Shown here one piece after another: positions 1-5,728 of a stretch of 5,750 nt of DNA. The notes beneath the pieces are model-generated. The model saw nothing but the letters and a program-made list of their open reading frames with translations. It was not told the origin of the DNA and did no database searches. Position 1 is the stretch's first letter, and each line of letters starts with the position of its first letter. The translations under genes were made by a program, and so were the position numbers. This DNA is from an uncultured Collinsella sp. (lineage in GTDB: Bacteria; Actinomycetota; Coriobacteriia; Coriobacteriales; Coriobacteriaceae): assembly GCA_900551655.1 (NCBI GenBank), contig URWM01000114.1, forward strand, positions 1-5,750, in the 5' to 3' direction.

Positions 1-163
1 GGGGACGTAGGAGCGGCTGCTCGCGAAGCAGATCAAGCTGATATTCAAACTCAGCAACAAAATTGCCTGCTGCACGTGGGTTCATAAGGATTTGAGCAAG
101 GTATCTGACAATAGCCTCGTATTCATATTGTGCGCTTTCGAGTATTACGACGTTATAGGCCAT
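1..163 (-). CDS. RelE/ParE-family toxin, 3' end missing
   Basis: Likely toxin of a type II toxin-antitoxin module. The 54 visible codons begin MAYNVVILESAQYEYEAIV and continue with RYLAQ, a Pro-Arg-Ala-Ala-Gly segment, and a helix ending in LDLLREQPLLRP. This is the usual start of RelE/ParE proteins: a short beta strand, a helix with an A..D/E...I..YL pattern, then P.AA..F...L/I helices. The family is about 90-100 residues, so roughly the second half, with the catalytic or gyrase-inhibiting C-terminal strands, lies outside the window. The ATG at 163-161 overlaps the end of the antitoxin gene by 11 bases, which is typical of antitoxin-first operons and implies translational coupling. Whether it acts as an mRNA interferase (RelE) or a gyrase poison (ParE) cannot be decided from the visible part. 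Family call fairly sure. Confidence 0.8.
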   Translation of the reverse strand, partial: MAYNVVILESAQYEYEAIVRYLAQILMNPRAAGNFVAEFEYQLDLLREQPLLRP

Positions 164-419
164 ATTTGTCTCGTATCGCGGTCGCGAAGGAGTCGTAGTC
201 GCTGTAGTCGCCTTGCGATATCTCGTCTTCTGCCAACATCATACGAGACAGCAGCTTGGCTTTGGCGATTTCGTCTTGCATGAGACGATACTGGTCGCTG
301 CTGATGCAGTGCATGGCCTCATAGCCGTTCTTAGTTACGGTGACGTCGCGCTCGGACTCAACAAGCGCGGTAAATGCAGCGGTGTCCTTCATGTCTCGGA
401 CGGGCACACAGGTGGGCAT
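153..419 (-). CDS. Phd/YefM-family antitoxin
   Basis: Predicted antitoxin of 88 residues that would neutralise the RelE/ParE toxin encoded immediately downstream and repress their common promoter. The N-terminal half has the Phd/YefM pattern: VPVRDMKDT (strand and first helix), then a loop, then VTVTKNGYEAMHCIS, with the conserved T/K-N-G-Y turn, and a Y residue in SSDQYRL. The acidic C-terminal part (AEDEISQGDYSDYDS) is the usual toxin-binding tail. I chose the ATG at 419-417 because AGGAGG (plus-strand 425-430) lies 5 bases upstream and the family signature begins right after it. An upstream in-frame ATG at 482 would add 21 residues unlike the family. The stop overlaps the toxin start by 11 bases. 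Confidence 0.88.
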   Translation of the reverse strand: MPTCVPVRDMKDTAAFTALVESERDVTVTKNGYEAMHCISSDQYRLMQDEIAKAKLLSRMMLAEDEISQGDYSDYDSFATAIRDKYGL

Positions 420-442
420 AGGTACCTCCTTTGCGTTGGGAC

Positions 443-487
443 ACAATTGTACCACGCCTTGACAAGAATTCGGTACCGTCAAATTGT
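443..487. promoter_or_regulatory. Inverted-repeat region between divergent genes, candidate antitoxin operator
   Basis: ACAATTGTACC (443-453) faces GGTACCGTCAAATTGT (472-487). The arms pair as GGTAC plus AATTGT if five bases in the right arm are looped out. A second nested pair, TTGAC (459-463) and GTCAA (478-482), lies inside. The left arm covers the -10 box of the toxin-antitoxin operon, where Phd/YefM proteins normally bind. TTGACA at 459-464 could also be a -35 element for the rightward gene at 534, but the hexamer 17 bases further on (AATTGT) is a poor -10. Treat as a candidate only. Confidence 0.3.
446..454 (-). promoter_or_regulatory. Extended -10 promoter element of the toxin-antitoxin operon
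   Basis: On the minus strand the sequence reads TGGTACAAT, an extended -10 box (TG, one base, then TACAAT, five of six consensus positions). It lies about 26 bases before the ATG at 419, leaving a short leader that contains AGGAGG. No good -35 hexamer is found at the right distance (ACCGAA at 17-base spacing), which is tolerated with an extended -10. Assigned by pattern only. Confidence 0.5.
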
Positions 488-533
488 CTCAATCTGTAAC
501 GGGTGGGTGTGATCGGAGAGTCTGAGGGTCTTT

Positions 534-773
534 ATGGGTGGAGCAAACGGCGTGACATGCGCTGTTGAATCCGTACGCCCGCTTGCGTTTTCGAGTGAAG
601 AGGCAGCAAAGTTGATTGGCGTAAGCGCGAAGACCCTTGCAAATTGGCGCTGTCCCAGTAAGGGGCCGGAGTACATTCGCCTCGGCAAATCCTCGCGATC
701 CCATGTTCTTTATTGTTACGATGATCATGAGGCTTGGCTGCACTCTCTGCGCCAGCAGGCCAAGGTAAATTGA
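534..773 (+). CDS. Excisionase-like helix-turn-helix DNA-binding protein (HTH_17 type)
   Basis: Small 79-residue protein that probably binds DNA as a winged helix of the MerR/excisionase kind. Residues 16-73 hold the signature: PLAFSSEEAAKLIGVSAKTLANWR is the S.EEAA.LlGVs..Tl..Wr helix-turn-helix, GPEYIRLGKSSRSHVLYCYDDHEAWL is the wing (GP.yirlG....vrY...d...Wl). Such proteins serve as recombination directionality factors, plasmid or phage regulators, or orphan regulators. No integrase, att site or phage gene is visible, so the role is open. ATG 534 has GAGG six bases upstream. A GTG at 552 with GGAG eight bases upstream is an equally plausible start and would give 73 residues with the whole domain intact. 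It diverges from the toxin-antitoxin operon. Confidence 0.72.
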   Translation: MGGANGVTCAVESVRPLAFSSEEAAKLIGVSAKTLANWRCPSKGPEYIRLGKSSRSHVLYCYDDHEAWLHSLRQQAKVN

Positions 774-815
774 TTGATAGCTGTTGGGCGCGGACAATAT
801 CGTTTGGACGGGTAT

Positions 816-831
816 AGCATGGTTCCATGCT
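816..831. repeat. Perfect palindrome AGCATGG-TT-CCATGCT
   Basis: Two 7-base arms are exact reverse complements with a 2-base centre. The site starts 43 bases after the stop of the HTH gene. The tight centre and lack of a following T-run make a protein-binding site more likely than a terminator. The sequence TATAGC (813-818) overlaps its left arm and resembles a -10 box, but no -35 is evident. Confidence 0.4.
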
Positions 832-1112
832 CCGCGTTGCTAATTGCGCCGCTGCGTCATTTGTGAAATGGAATGATTGATGATGGAGAGGCGTGAGGTT
901 CTCGGCTTGCCGCTTTTCACTTGGACTAATGACTGCGGCGGCAGAAAAATGTCCTGGCGAACGACTATCGTATAGAACGCAGCGGTGGTTAGATGGGTCT
1001 TCGCGGTTTGAGTGGTACATGGATTGTCGGATGTGGGAGACGTGAGAAACCCATGGTTTGGGGCAAGGTTGCTATTCTGACGAGTTTATCTCTTCATCCC
1101 TGTGGCAAAATG

Positions 1113-1127
1113 AGGACATATTGTCCT
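1113..1127. promoter_or_regulatory. Candidate autoregulatory operator of the restriction-modification operon
   Basis: AGGACA-TAT-TGTCCT is a perfect 6-base inverted repeat with a 3-base centre, ending 23 bases before the methyltransferase ATG. From memory, the regulatory site bound by the N-terminal domain of the CCNGG methyltransferase M.SsoII is AGGACAAATTGTCCT, one central base different. A weak extended -10 (TGGCAAAAT, 1103-1111) sits directly upstream, so a protein bound here would cover the predicted transcription start. The methyltransferase downstream has an N-terminal helix-turn-helix, so autorepression is the natural reading. Confidence 0.7.
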
Positions 1128-1150
1128 GTTATCTATCCAGAAGGTGCGTC

Positions 1151-2323
1151 ATGCAATTATCAGCAGATGAGGTAAAGGCCAAGAGACAGGAGCTCGGCTT
1201 GACTCAGAAGGAATTCGCCGCTGCCCTAGGCATGGGCCCCAACGGCGAGCGAACGGTGCGCCGCTGGGAGGCAGGCGAAACAAGGCCCACCGCAGCCGAG
1301 TCGAAGTACATCTCCACCCTCGGCCATCGCGCCCCCTTTGCACCCGCAGGGGAGGGGAAGCCTGCCTTCACCTTCATCGACCTGTTCGCGGGCATCGGCG
1401 GGATCCGCATGCCGTTCCAGGAGCTGGGCGGCAGGTGCGTCTTCTCCTGCGAGTGGGATAAGTTTGCGCAGAAGACCTACCGCATGAACTACGGCGAAAC
1501 CCCGGCGGGGGACATCCGTGAGGTCGCCGCTTCAGACATCCCCGACTTCGACGTGCTGCTCGCTGGCTTTCCATGCCAGCCGTTCTCGCTTGCGGGTGTG
1601 TCCAAGAAGCGCTCCCTTGGTCGCGCTACGGGCTTCGAAGACAAGACGCAGGGCACGCTCTTCTTCGAGGTTGCACGCATCCTGAACGAGAAGCGCCCGA
1701 AGGCGTTCCTGCTCGAGAACGTGAAGAATCTGATCAGTCACGACAGGGGCAGAACGTTCGACGTCATCATGCAGGTCCTCCAGGACGAGCTCGGTTACCA
1801 CGTTCACTACAAGGTTCTGGACTCCAAGGGTTGGACATGCCAGCACCGCGAGCGCATCTACATTGTTGGCTTTCGCGACGATGTGGAGTTCTCTTGGGAC
1901 GACCTCGACTGCCCGAACAGTGGTCAGAAAGCCGCGGAGATTCTGGAGGAGGATGCGGACGCGAGGTACGTGCTCTCCGACAAGCTGTGGTCATATTTGA
2001 AAGCATACAAGGCCAAGCACGAGGCCGCCGGCAACGGGTTCGGCTACGGTCTTATCACTCCATCGGACACCACGAGGACGCTCTCCGCACGCTATCATAA
2101 GGACGGTAGTGAGATCTTGGTCTCGCGCGGCGAGGGCGAGAACCCCCGTAAGCTGACCCCTAGAGAGTGCGCGCGCTTGCAGGGATTTCCCGACCGGTTC
2201 ATAATCCCGGTCTCCGACACACAGGCCTACCGCCAGTTCGGCAATTCGGTGACGGTCCCTGTAATACGGTCGGTGGCCAAGCTCATGATGGGAGCGTGTC
2301 AGGATGGATTACGGGGCGCTTAG
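1151..2323 (+). CDS. DNA (cytosine-5-)-methyltransferase with N-terminal HTH, EcoRII/SsoII/Dcm type
   Basis: Transfers methyl from S-adenosylmethionine to C5 of cytosine, protecting host DNA from the endonuclease encoded next. The 390-residue protein has two parts. Residues 1-70 contain an HTH (LTQKEFAAALG...ERTVRRWEAGE, 17-43). Residues 73-380 carry the ordered C5 motifs: I FIDLFAGIGG (75-84), acidic E101 in motif II, IV GFPCQPFSLAG (139-149, nucleophile Cys142), VI ENVKN (189-193), VIII QHRERIYIVGF (231-241), IX region RKLTPRECARLQGFP (333-347), X RQFGNSVTVPV (361-371). The target-recognition part (GNGFGYG 294-300, TRTLSARYHKDGSEIL 308-323) closely resembles Dcm, M.EcoRII and M.SsoII, so the target is probably CCWGG, possibly CCNGG. 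I chose ATG 1151 because AGAAGG lies six bases upstream and the HTH starts there; the in-frame ATG at 1058 would read through the operator. Overlaps the endonuclease gene by 20 bases. Confidence 0.95.
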   Translation: MQLSADEVKAKRQELGLTQKEFAAALGMGPNGERTVRRWEAGETRPTAAESKYISTLGHRAPFAPAGEGKPAFTFIDLFAGIGGIRMPFQELGGRCVFSCEWDKFAQKTYRMNYGETPAGDIREVAASDIPDFDVLLAGFPCQPFSLAGVSKKRSLGRATGFEDKTQGTLFFEVARILNEKRPKAFLLENVKNLISHDRGRTFDVIMQVLQDELGYHVHYKVLDSKGWTCQHRERIYIVGFRDDVEFSWDDLDCPNSGQKAAEILEEDADARYVLSDKLWSYLKAYKAKHEAAGNGFGYGLITPSDTTRTLSARYHKDGSEILVSRGEGENPRKLTPRECARLQGFPDRFIIPVSDTQAYRQFGNSVTVPVIRSVAKLMMGACQDGLRGA

Positions 2324-3521
2324 CAGCTACTTCGACGGCGCGGTCTCGAAGACCCTCGCGGACGTCGATATCGACGCAGGTAGGAGTAATCAGCACGAGT
2401 TCAACGGCACGCTGCCGCTGAGGTCGCTGTTCGGTGACGACGACATCCGCGACATCCGCACCACGTTCGCCTACATGTGCGACGAGGCGGAGCCGGAGAT
2501 GTGCGACGGGACCGTGACTTGGTACGATGCGCGCCGCAAACATCCCACGAGAACCGAGTACCGTCTCTACTACAAGGACAACCCCGCCATCAGGCAGGCA
2601 TCCGCTGGCGACCTCATGGTGGTCGCCAACTCCGATGACCTCGGGCTGCTCATCATCTTCGCTAAAAAAGGCTCGACCATCGAGTCGCAGCTGAGGTGGC
2701 TGTTCGGCTTCGAGGAACCCGACCGCTCGGGCTATGCCGTATCAAAGGGCGAGCGCAACCGTATCGGTGCGGTGGCCTCGCGCATCCTCGGCATGATTGG
2801 TATCGAGACGCGCGCTCCCTTGAGCGCGGATATCTACTTGGACGATATGGTCAAGAGGTTTGGACATACGTTTCCGAAGGGCATCGACTTTACGGAGTAC
2901 TCCATCTCAACCCTTGAAGGTCTCGACTGGGCGGATGACCCCGATCGAAGCCTGCTCGCGTGCTACGAGCGCGAGGAATTGCTGTTCAAGGTGTTTGAGC
3001 GCCATCTGCTTGAGAGAGACCTTGCGCCCTATTTGAACGGCCAGCTCGACGTCGACGGCATTCTGAAGACCACCATGTCGACCTTCCAGCGCAGGAAGTC
3101 CCGCGCGGGCACAGCGTTCGAGCACCAGCTTGAGTTCCTGTTCAAGGGTAGGGGAATCCGATACTCCGCACAGCCCTACACCGAGGGAAAGTCGAAGCCG
3201 GACTTCATTTTTCCGTCAATCGAGTGCTACCGGGATGAGGGGTTCCCCTCCTCGAGCCTTACGATGCTCGGTGCGAAGACGACCATCAAGGAGCGCTGGA
3301 GGCAGGTGCTCGAGGAGGCGAACCGCATCGAGCGTAAGCACCTTATCACGCTGGAGCCCGCCGTGAGCGTGGACTACACGAACGCCATGCGTGACAGCAA
3401 GCTCCAGCTCGTCATCCCCTCCCAGCTTTTCCCCACCTACACGCCTTCACAGCAAGAATGGCTCATGGATGTGGGAGGCTTCTGCGAGATGGTCGAGGAG
3501 AGGCAACGGGTACTTGACTAG
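2304..3521 (+). CDS. EcoRII-like type II (IIE) restriction endonuclease
   Basis: Cuts DNA lacking the partner's methylation, predicted at CCWGG. The 405-residue length matches EcoRII (about 400). Residues ~35-140 look like an N-terminal effector DNA-binding domain (GTVTWYDARRK 69-79, RTEYRLYYKDNP 83-94, GDLMVVAN 102-109, STIESQLRWLFG 124-135). Residues ~260-395 match the EcoRII catalytic domain: RRKSRAG (263-269), E273, PDFIFPS with D300, LGAKTT with K325, then KERWRQ (329-334); E...PD...AKT is the PD-(D/E)XK-type active site. In EcoRII the N-terminal domain holds back the catalytic core until a second site is bound; the same two-site control is inferred here. ATG 2304 lies inside the methyltransferase gene with GGAG nine bases upstream, implying translational coupling that delays the endonuclease behind its methylase. 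No frameshift or lost catalytic residue is seen, so the system looks functional. Confidence 0.93.
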   Translation: MDYGALSSYFDGAVSKTLADVDIDAGRSNQHEFNGTLPLRSLFGDDDIRDIRTTFAYMCDEAEPEMCDGTVTWYDARRKHPTRTEYRLYYKDNPAIRQASAGDLMVVANSDDLGLLIIFAKKGSTIESQLRWLFGFEEPDRSGYAVSKGERNRIGAVASRILGMIGIETRAPLSADIYLDDMVKRFGHTFPKGIDFTEYSISTLEGLDWADDPDRSLLACYEREELLFKVFERHLLERDLAPYLNGQLDVDGILKTTMSTFQRRKSRAGTAFEHQLEFLFKGRGIRYSAQPYTEGKSKPDFIFPSIECYRDEGFPSSSLTMLGAKTTIKERWRQVLEEANRIERKHLITLEPAVSVDYTNAMRDSKLQLVIPSQLFPTYTPSQQEWLMDVGGFCEMVEERQRVLD

Positions 3522-3523
3522 GC

Positions 3524-3646
3524 CGGGACAATAAGAGCGTTGAGGCGGCGCGCAAGCGCATGACCATCCTGAAGGGCTCCGAAAAGATTGTGGCATCGCT
3601 CAATCAGTTCGGCGTTGTCCGGCGCGTGAGGCGGGGCACTACGTGA
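3524..3646 (+). pseudogene. Probable 5' part of a broken small gene (unknown, wHTH-like)
   Basis: Right after the endonuclease stop, an open frame reads GRDNKSVEAARKRMTILKG, then SEKIVASLNQFGVVRRVRRGTT and TGA (3644-3646). Its only ATG (3560) would give 28 residues and lacks a ribosome binding site. Adding one base between ACT and ACG near 3641 would turn the end into G-T-Y-V-I-A and join it directly to the next frame (3643-3864), making about 101 residues from ATG 3560. A Gly-Val-Val-x-Arg-Val-x-x-Gly-Thr-Tyr wing of this kind is common in winged-helix proteins. The simplest reading is a one-base deletion, natural or from sequencing; a pair of tiny coupled genes (GTGA overlap) is the alternative. 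The family is not recognised. Confidence 0.35.
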
Positions 3647-3864
3647 TTGCAGAGCCCATCGAACTGAATGACGAGCTTACGCGGTTTTTGGTCTTTGCCG
3701 ACATGCTGGTAAACCGGTCGAGTTACCGGACGTTCCTGGAACTGCAGGACGTGGCCGAGTTGTTTCCGTTCGCGTGCCGTGTGAGCAAGGAGGGACTTGT
3801 GGCTGACGAGCGGTTCGAGGTGAACAACTTCGGCGGGGAGTTCTCGGTGGGGGTACGGGAGTAG
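3643..3864 (+). CDS. Hypothetical protein, possibly 3' part of a frameshifted gene
   Basis: A 73-residue frame starting with GTG at 3643 (MIAEPIELNDELTRFLVF...) and ending ...FGGEFSVGVRE at 3864. GAGGCGGGG (3628-3636) just upstream could serve as ribosome binding site, and the GTG overlaps the TGA of the preceding short frame by 4 bases (GTGA), as in coupled genes. The protein is acidic, with a hydrophobic segment LTRFLVFADMLV (12-23) too short and too charged around it to be a clear membrane helix. I do not recognise a family. It may be the C-terminal part of the frame at 3524-3646. It ends 17 bases before the converging ABC ATPase gene. Third codon positions are GC-rich like those of the neighbouring genes, which favours real coding origin. 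Confidence 0.4.
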   Translation: MIAEPIELNDELTRFLVFADMLVNRSSYRTFLELQDVAELFPFACRVSKEGLVADERFEVNNFGGEFSVGVRE

Positions 3865-3885
3865 GAGAGTACAGGTCACTCCTAC
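3861..3885. terminator. Short stem-loop between convergent genes
   Basis: GTAGGAG (3861-3867) and CTCCTAC (3879-3885) are exact reverse complements around an 11-base loop, and span the stop codons of both converging frames. No T-run follows on either strand, so it is at best a weak bidirectional terminator; it may be chance. Confidence 0.2.
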
Positions 3886-5606
3886 GACGCAACACCTTTG
3901 CCACGCGTGAAAAGCATATCGTCAATCGAAAGCTGCAGGATTTGCAGTTTACCCTGCTCCTCGGCTGGTATCAGCGACGAATCGAGCTTCTCCTTAAGGA
4001 CTGCGACTATGTACTGGCAGTTGATTGTGCTGGCGCGTGCGATTATGTCACGCAACACCTTACCCTCGATGTTTTCAAGGACGTCATGCACTATGAAGCG
4101 CGGAGTCTTGATGCCCTTTGATTCTGCAAACTGCTGATACGCTAAATCAAATGCGGCGATGAGTGACTTGCGTGTGCCCGTGCTGGAGCCAGCGGTATCA
4201 CGTATTGCAACGGGGAACTTGTTCGACTCTTCATAGTAAACGAGCAGCGGCGATTCGTTGTTGAACTCCCTGGCAAGCGGAGTGAAGAATGCGTTAAACG
4301 CAAGCATCATTGCAGCAAAATCGTTGGATTGCGGCTCGTCGCCATCATCAGACGAGCCAAGCGATGCGATTTTTCCCTCAATGCTGGTCTGTTCTACCTC
4401 AAAGCTGTTGAGCGTATCTATTACTTCTCGGCATTTGCCGATACTGCTCGAAAGCTCAACTAGGCGTGCCTGAAGCGACTCGTACTCATCGATGAGGTCT
4501 TGCTCCACCAATGACATGAATTGGCTGTTCTGCGATGACAGTTGGCTGATTTCACGTTGCACAGATGCACGCTCGGCCTTCAGTTTTTCTGCCACACTCG
4601 CGAGATAGGCAATCTTGTTGTCGCAGAGCTGGTTGTTGAATGCGACCATCTCTTCGAAAGTTGCATTCACCATCGGGATCATCGAACAGACTTCCTCGAA
4701 AAACCGTCTGCTCAAATTAACGTCGGCTTGTCTACCGCGCTCTTGCATAGCAGTCTGCAGGGCCTCTTCATTTCGTTGCAGCCTGTAGTCTATGTCTGAG
4801 AGTTGCAGTGTCAGAGATGCGTATCGGGTGCGTGTAGCCGCGATTTCATCGCGGTTGGCCCTGTAGACATCGGCGTCGATGATGCTGTTGAGCTTGCACT
4901 GGACTTCTTCATGCTCGGCTTCGAGCCCTGCAAGTATCTGCTGCTGCTCGCTGACCGTATCGACGTTCTGGACTTTCTTATAGCGTTTGATGGACTCACG
5001 CGTCTTGTTCAAGTCCTTGTTGAGGTCGTCACGCTTTTTGTCGAGCGCCGGATCTGAGATGCCGAACAGAGCGTTGTAGACACTCCGGTAGATGGATGTG
5101 CTGCCGCTGGGAACGGTTTTGAGGAAGGAATTATCATCCCCGCCTACGGACACGCGGACAAATGAATTGATCAATTGGCGAAACGTGGGCACATTCGCTT
5201 CGTTCCCGAAAAGCAAGACATTGAGTCGTTGCTGGTAAGCTTTCTGCCCCATCTTTTCGCCGTCTATGTAGTACCTTCCATTCGGGAAGAGGTCGATTGT
5301 GAGAATCACGTCATCGCCATCGGGAAAATCCGATGTCAGTGTCATGTCGACGGCGATCTTGTTTGTGACGATGAAATCGCGTAGCTCCTCGGTCACCGTG
5401 CCCGTGTCGGCGTCTGTGTAAATGAGCTTCCTGTCCTTGGCGCCCATTGCGATATCAATGAGCTTGAGGAAGGTTGTTTTTCCAACGCGATTGTGCGATT
5501 CGGAGTCCTCGGTATCGACGATGAGGTTGGCACCCTTGTGGAATAAGACCTCGCGAACTATTTCGCCAGTTGTTGTCTTGCGAATTCTAAGCGACTTGAT
5601 GAACAT
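3882..5606 (-). CDS. DUF2326 ABC-type ATPase of an ABC-three-component (ABC-3C) system
   Basis: Predicted SMC/Rad50-like ATPase of 574 residues, the ATPase of an ABC-3C conflict system. The N-terminal half-domain begins MFIKSLRIRK and has a Walker A of the form HNRVGKTTFLKLID (38-51, Lys43). Residues ~187-290 and ~333-415 are rich in charged and Leu/Gln heptad-like sequence and are probably antiparallel coiled coil, with PMVNATFEEMVAFNNQL (311-327) near the hinge. The C-terminal half has a signature-like SSTGTRKSLIAAFDLAY (474-490) and a Walker B-like RFIVHDVLENIE (503-514). This order and length fit DUF2326 (YydD-like) proteins. ATP binding and coiled-coil movement on nucleic acid are inferred from the family; substrate and effector are unknown. 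ATG 5606 has GGGAGGG about five bases upstream and overlaps the preceding gene by 20 bases. An ordinary DNA-repair ATPase is less likely given the upstream partner. Confidence 0.87.
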   Translation of the reverse strand: MFIKSLRIRKTTTGEIVREVLFHKGANLIVDTEDSESHNRVGKTTFLKLIDIAMGAKDRKLIYTDADTGTVTEELRDFIVTNKIAVDMTLTSDFPDGDDVILTIDLFPNGRYYIDGEKMGQKAYQQRLNVLLFGNEANVPTFRQLINSFVRVSVGGDDNSFLKTVPSGSTSIYRSVYNALFGISDPALDKKRDDLNKDLNKTRESIKRYKKVQNVDTVSEQQQILAGLEAEHEEVQCKLNSIIDADVYRANRDEIAATRTRYASLTLQLSDIDYRLQRNEEALQTAMQERGRQADVNLSRRFFEEVCSMIPMVNATFEEMVAFNNQLCDNKIAYLASVAEKLKAERASVQREISQLSSQNSQFMSLVEQDLIDEYESLQARLVELSSSIGKCREVIDTLNSFEVEQTSIEGKIASLGSSDDGDEPQSNDFAAMMLAFNAFFTPLAREFNNESPLLVYYEESNKFPVAIRDTAGSSTGTRKSLIAAFDLAYQQFAESKGIKTPRFIVHDVLENIEGKVLRDIIARASTINCQYIVAVLKEKLDSSLIPAEEQGKLQILQLSIDDMLFTRGKGVAS

Positions 5607-5728
5607 GTAGCCCTCCCTTCTCGTCTATTGACACGCGTCCGAGGAGGAAGAGAAAGTCCAAAGCCATGACAAAGAAGTCGTAGCTCACTTCTTTCTTGAC
5701 CAGAGTGTTCGCCGTTACCTCATAGAGT
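5587..5728 (-). CDS. ABC-3C middle component (MC6-like), 5' part missing
   Basis: The visible 46 C-terminal codons read LYEVTANTLVKKEVSYDFFVMALDFLFLLGRVSIDEKGGLHVHQVA and end at TAG (5589-5587), 20 bases inside the DUF2326 gene. The pattern V.y..F..ALDFLFlLG.v....G.l is what I know from the small middle-component proteins encoded directly before DUF2326 ATPases, which are thought to bridge the ATPase and the third component. The overlapping arrangement implies one operon with coupled translation. The frame enters the Nextera adapter at 5729, so the genuine coding sequence stops there; residues predicted beyond are artefact. The third component normally lies further upstream, outside this sequence. 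Confidence 0.72.

Larger units (their letters stand above)
774..1150. other. Intergenic region without a credible gene
   Basis: These 377 bases separate the small HTH gene from the methyltransferase. Open frames that cross it on either strand (for example a 162-codon minus-strand frame from 1020 down to 532) lie opposite the HTH gene and have no recognisable motif or ribosome binding site. What it does hold is a perfect 16-base palindrome at 816-831, a short CATTT-GTG-AAATG repeat at 858-870, and the 15-base operator-like repeat at 1113-1127. No terminator with a T-run was found after 773. Confidence 0.6.

Noticed and set aside
858..870. CATTT-GTG-AAATG short inverted repeat
   Set aside because: Five-base arms are expected by chance at this length and nothing nearby supports a role.
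532..1020. 162-codon open frame on the minus strand
   Set aside because: It lies opposite the HTH gene and intergenic DNA, is rich in His/Arg/Pro without domain pattern, and has no ribosome binding site; best seen as a chance frame.
1058..1150. N-terminal extension of the methyltransferase from ATG 1058
   Set aside because: The extra 31 residues match nothing in the family, would cover the operator-like repeat, and ATG 1151 has a suitable ribosome binding site right before the HTH domain.
1573..2100. 175-codon open frame on the plus strand inside the methyltransferase
   Set aside because: Arg/Gly-rich out-of-frame translation of a GC-rich gene whose own frame carries all catalytic motifs.
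3604..3879. 91-codon minus-strand frame between the endonuclease and ATPase genes
   Set aside because: Lies fully opposite the plus-strand frame with better ribosome binding site and codon pattern; its composition (many His, Pro, Arg) is that of a shadow frame.
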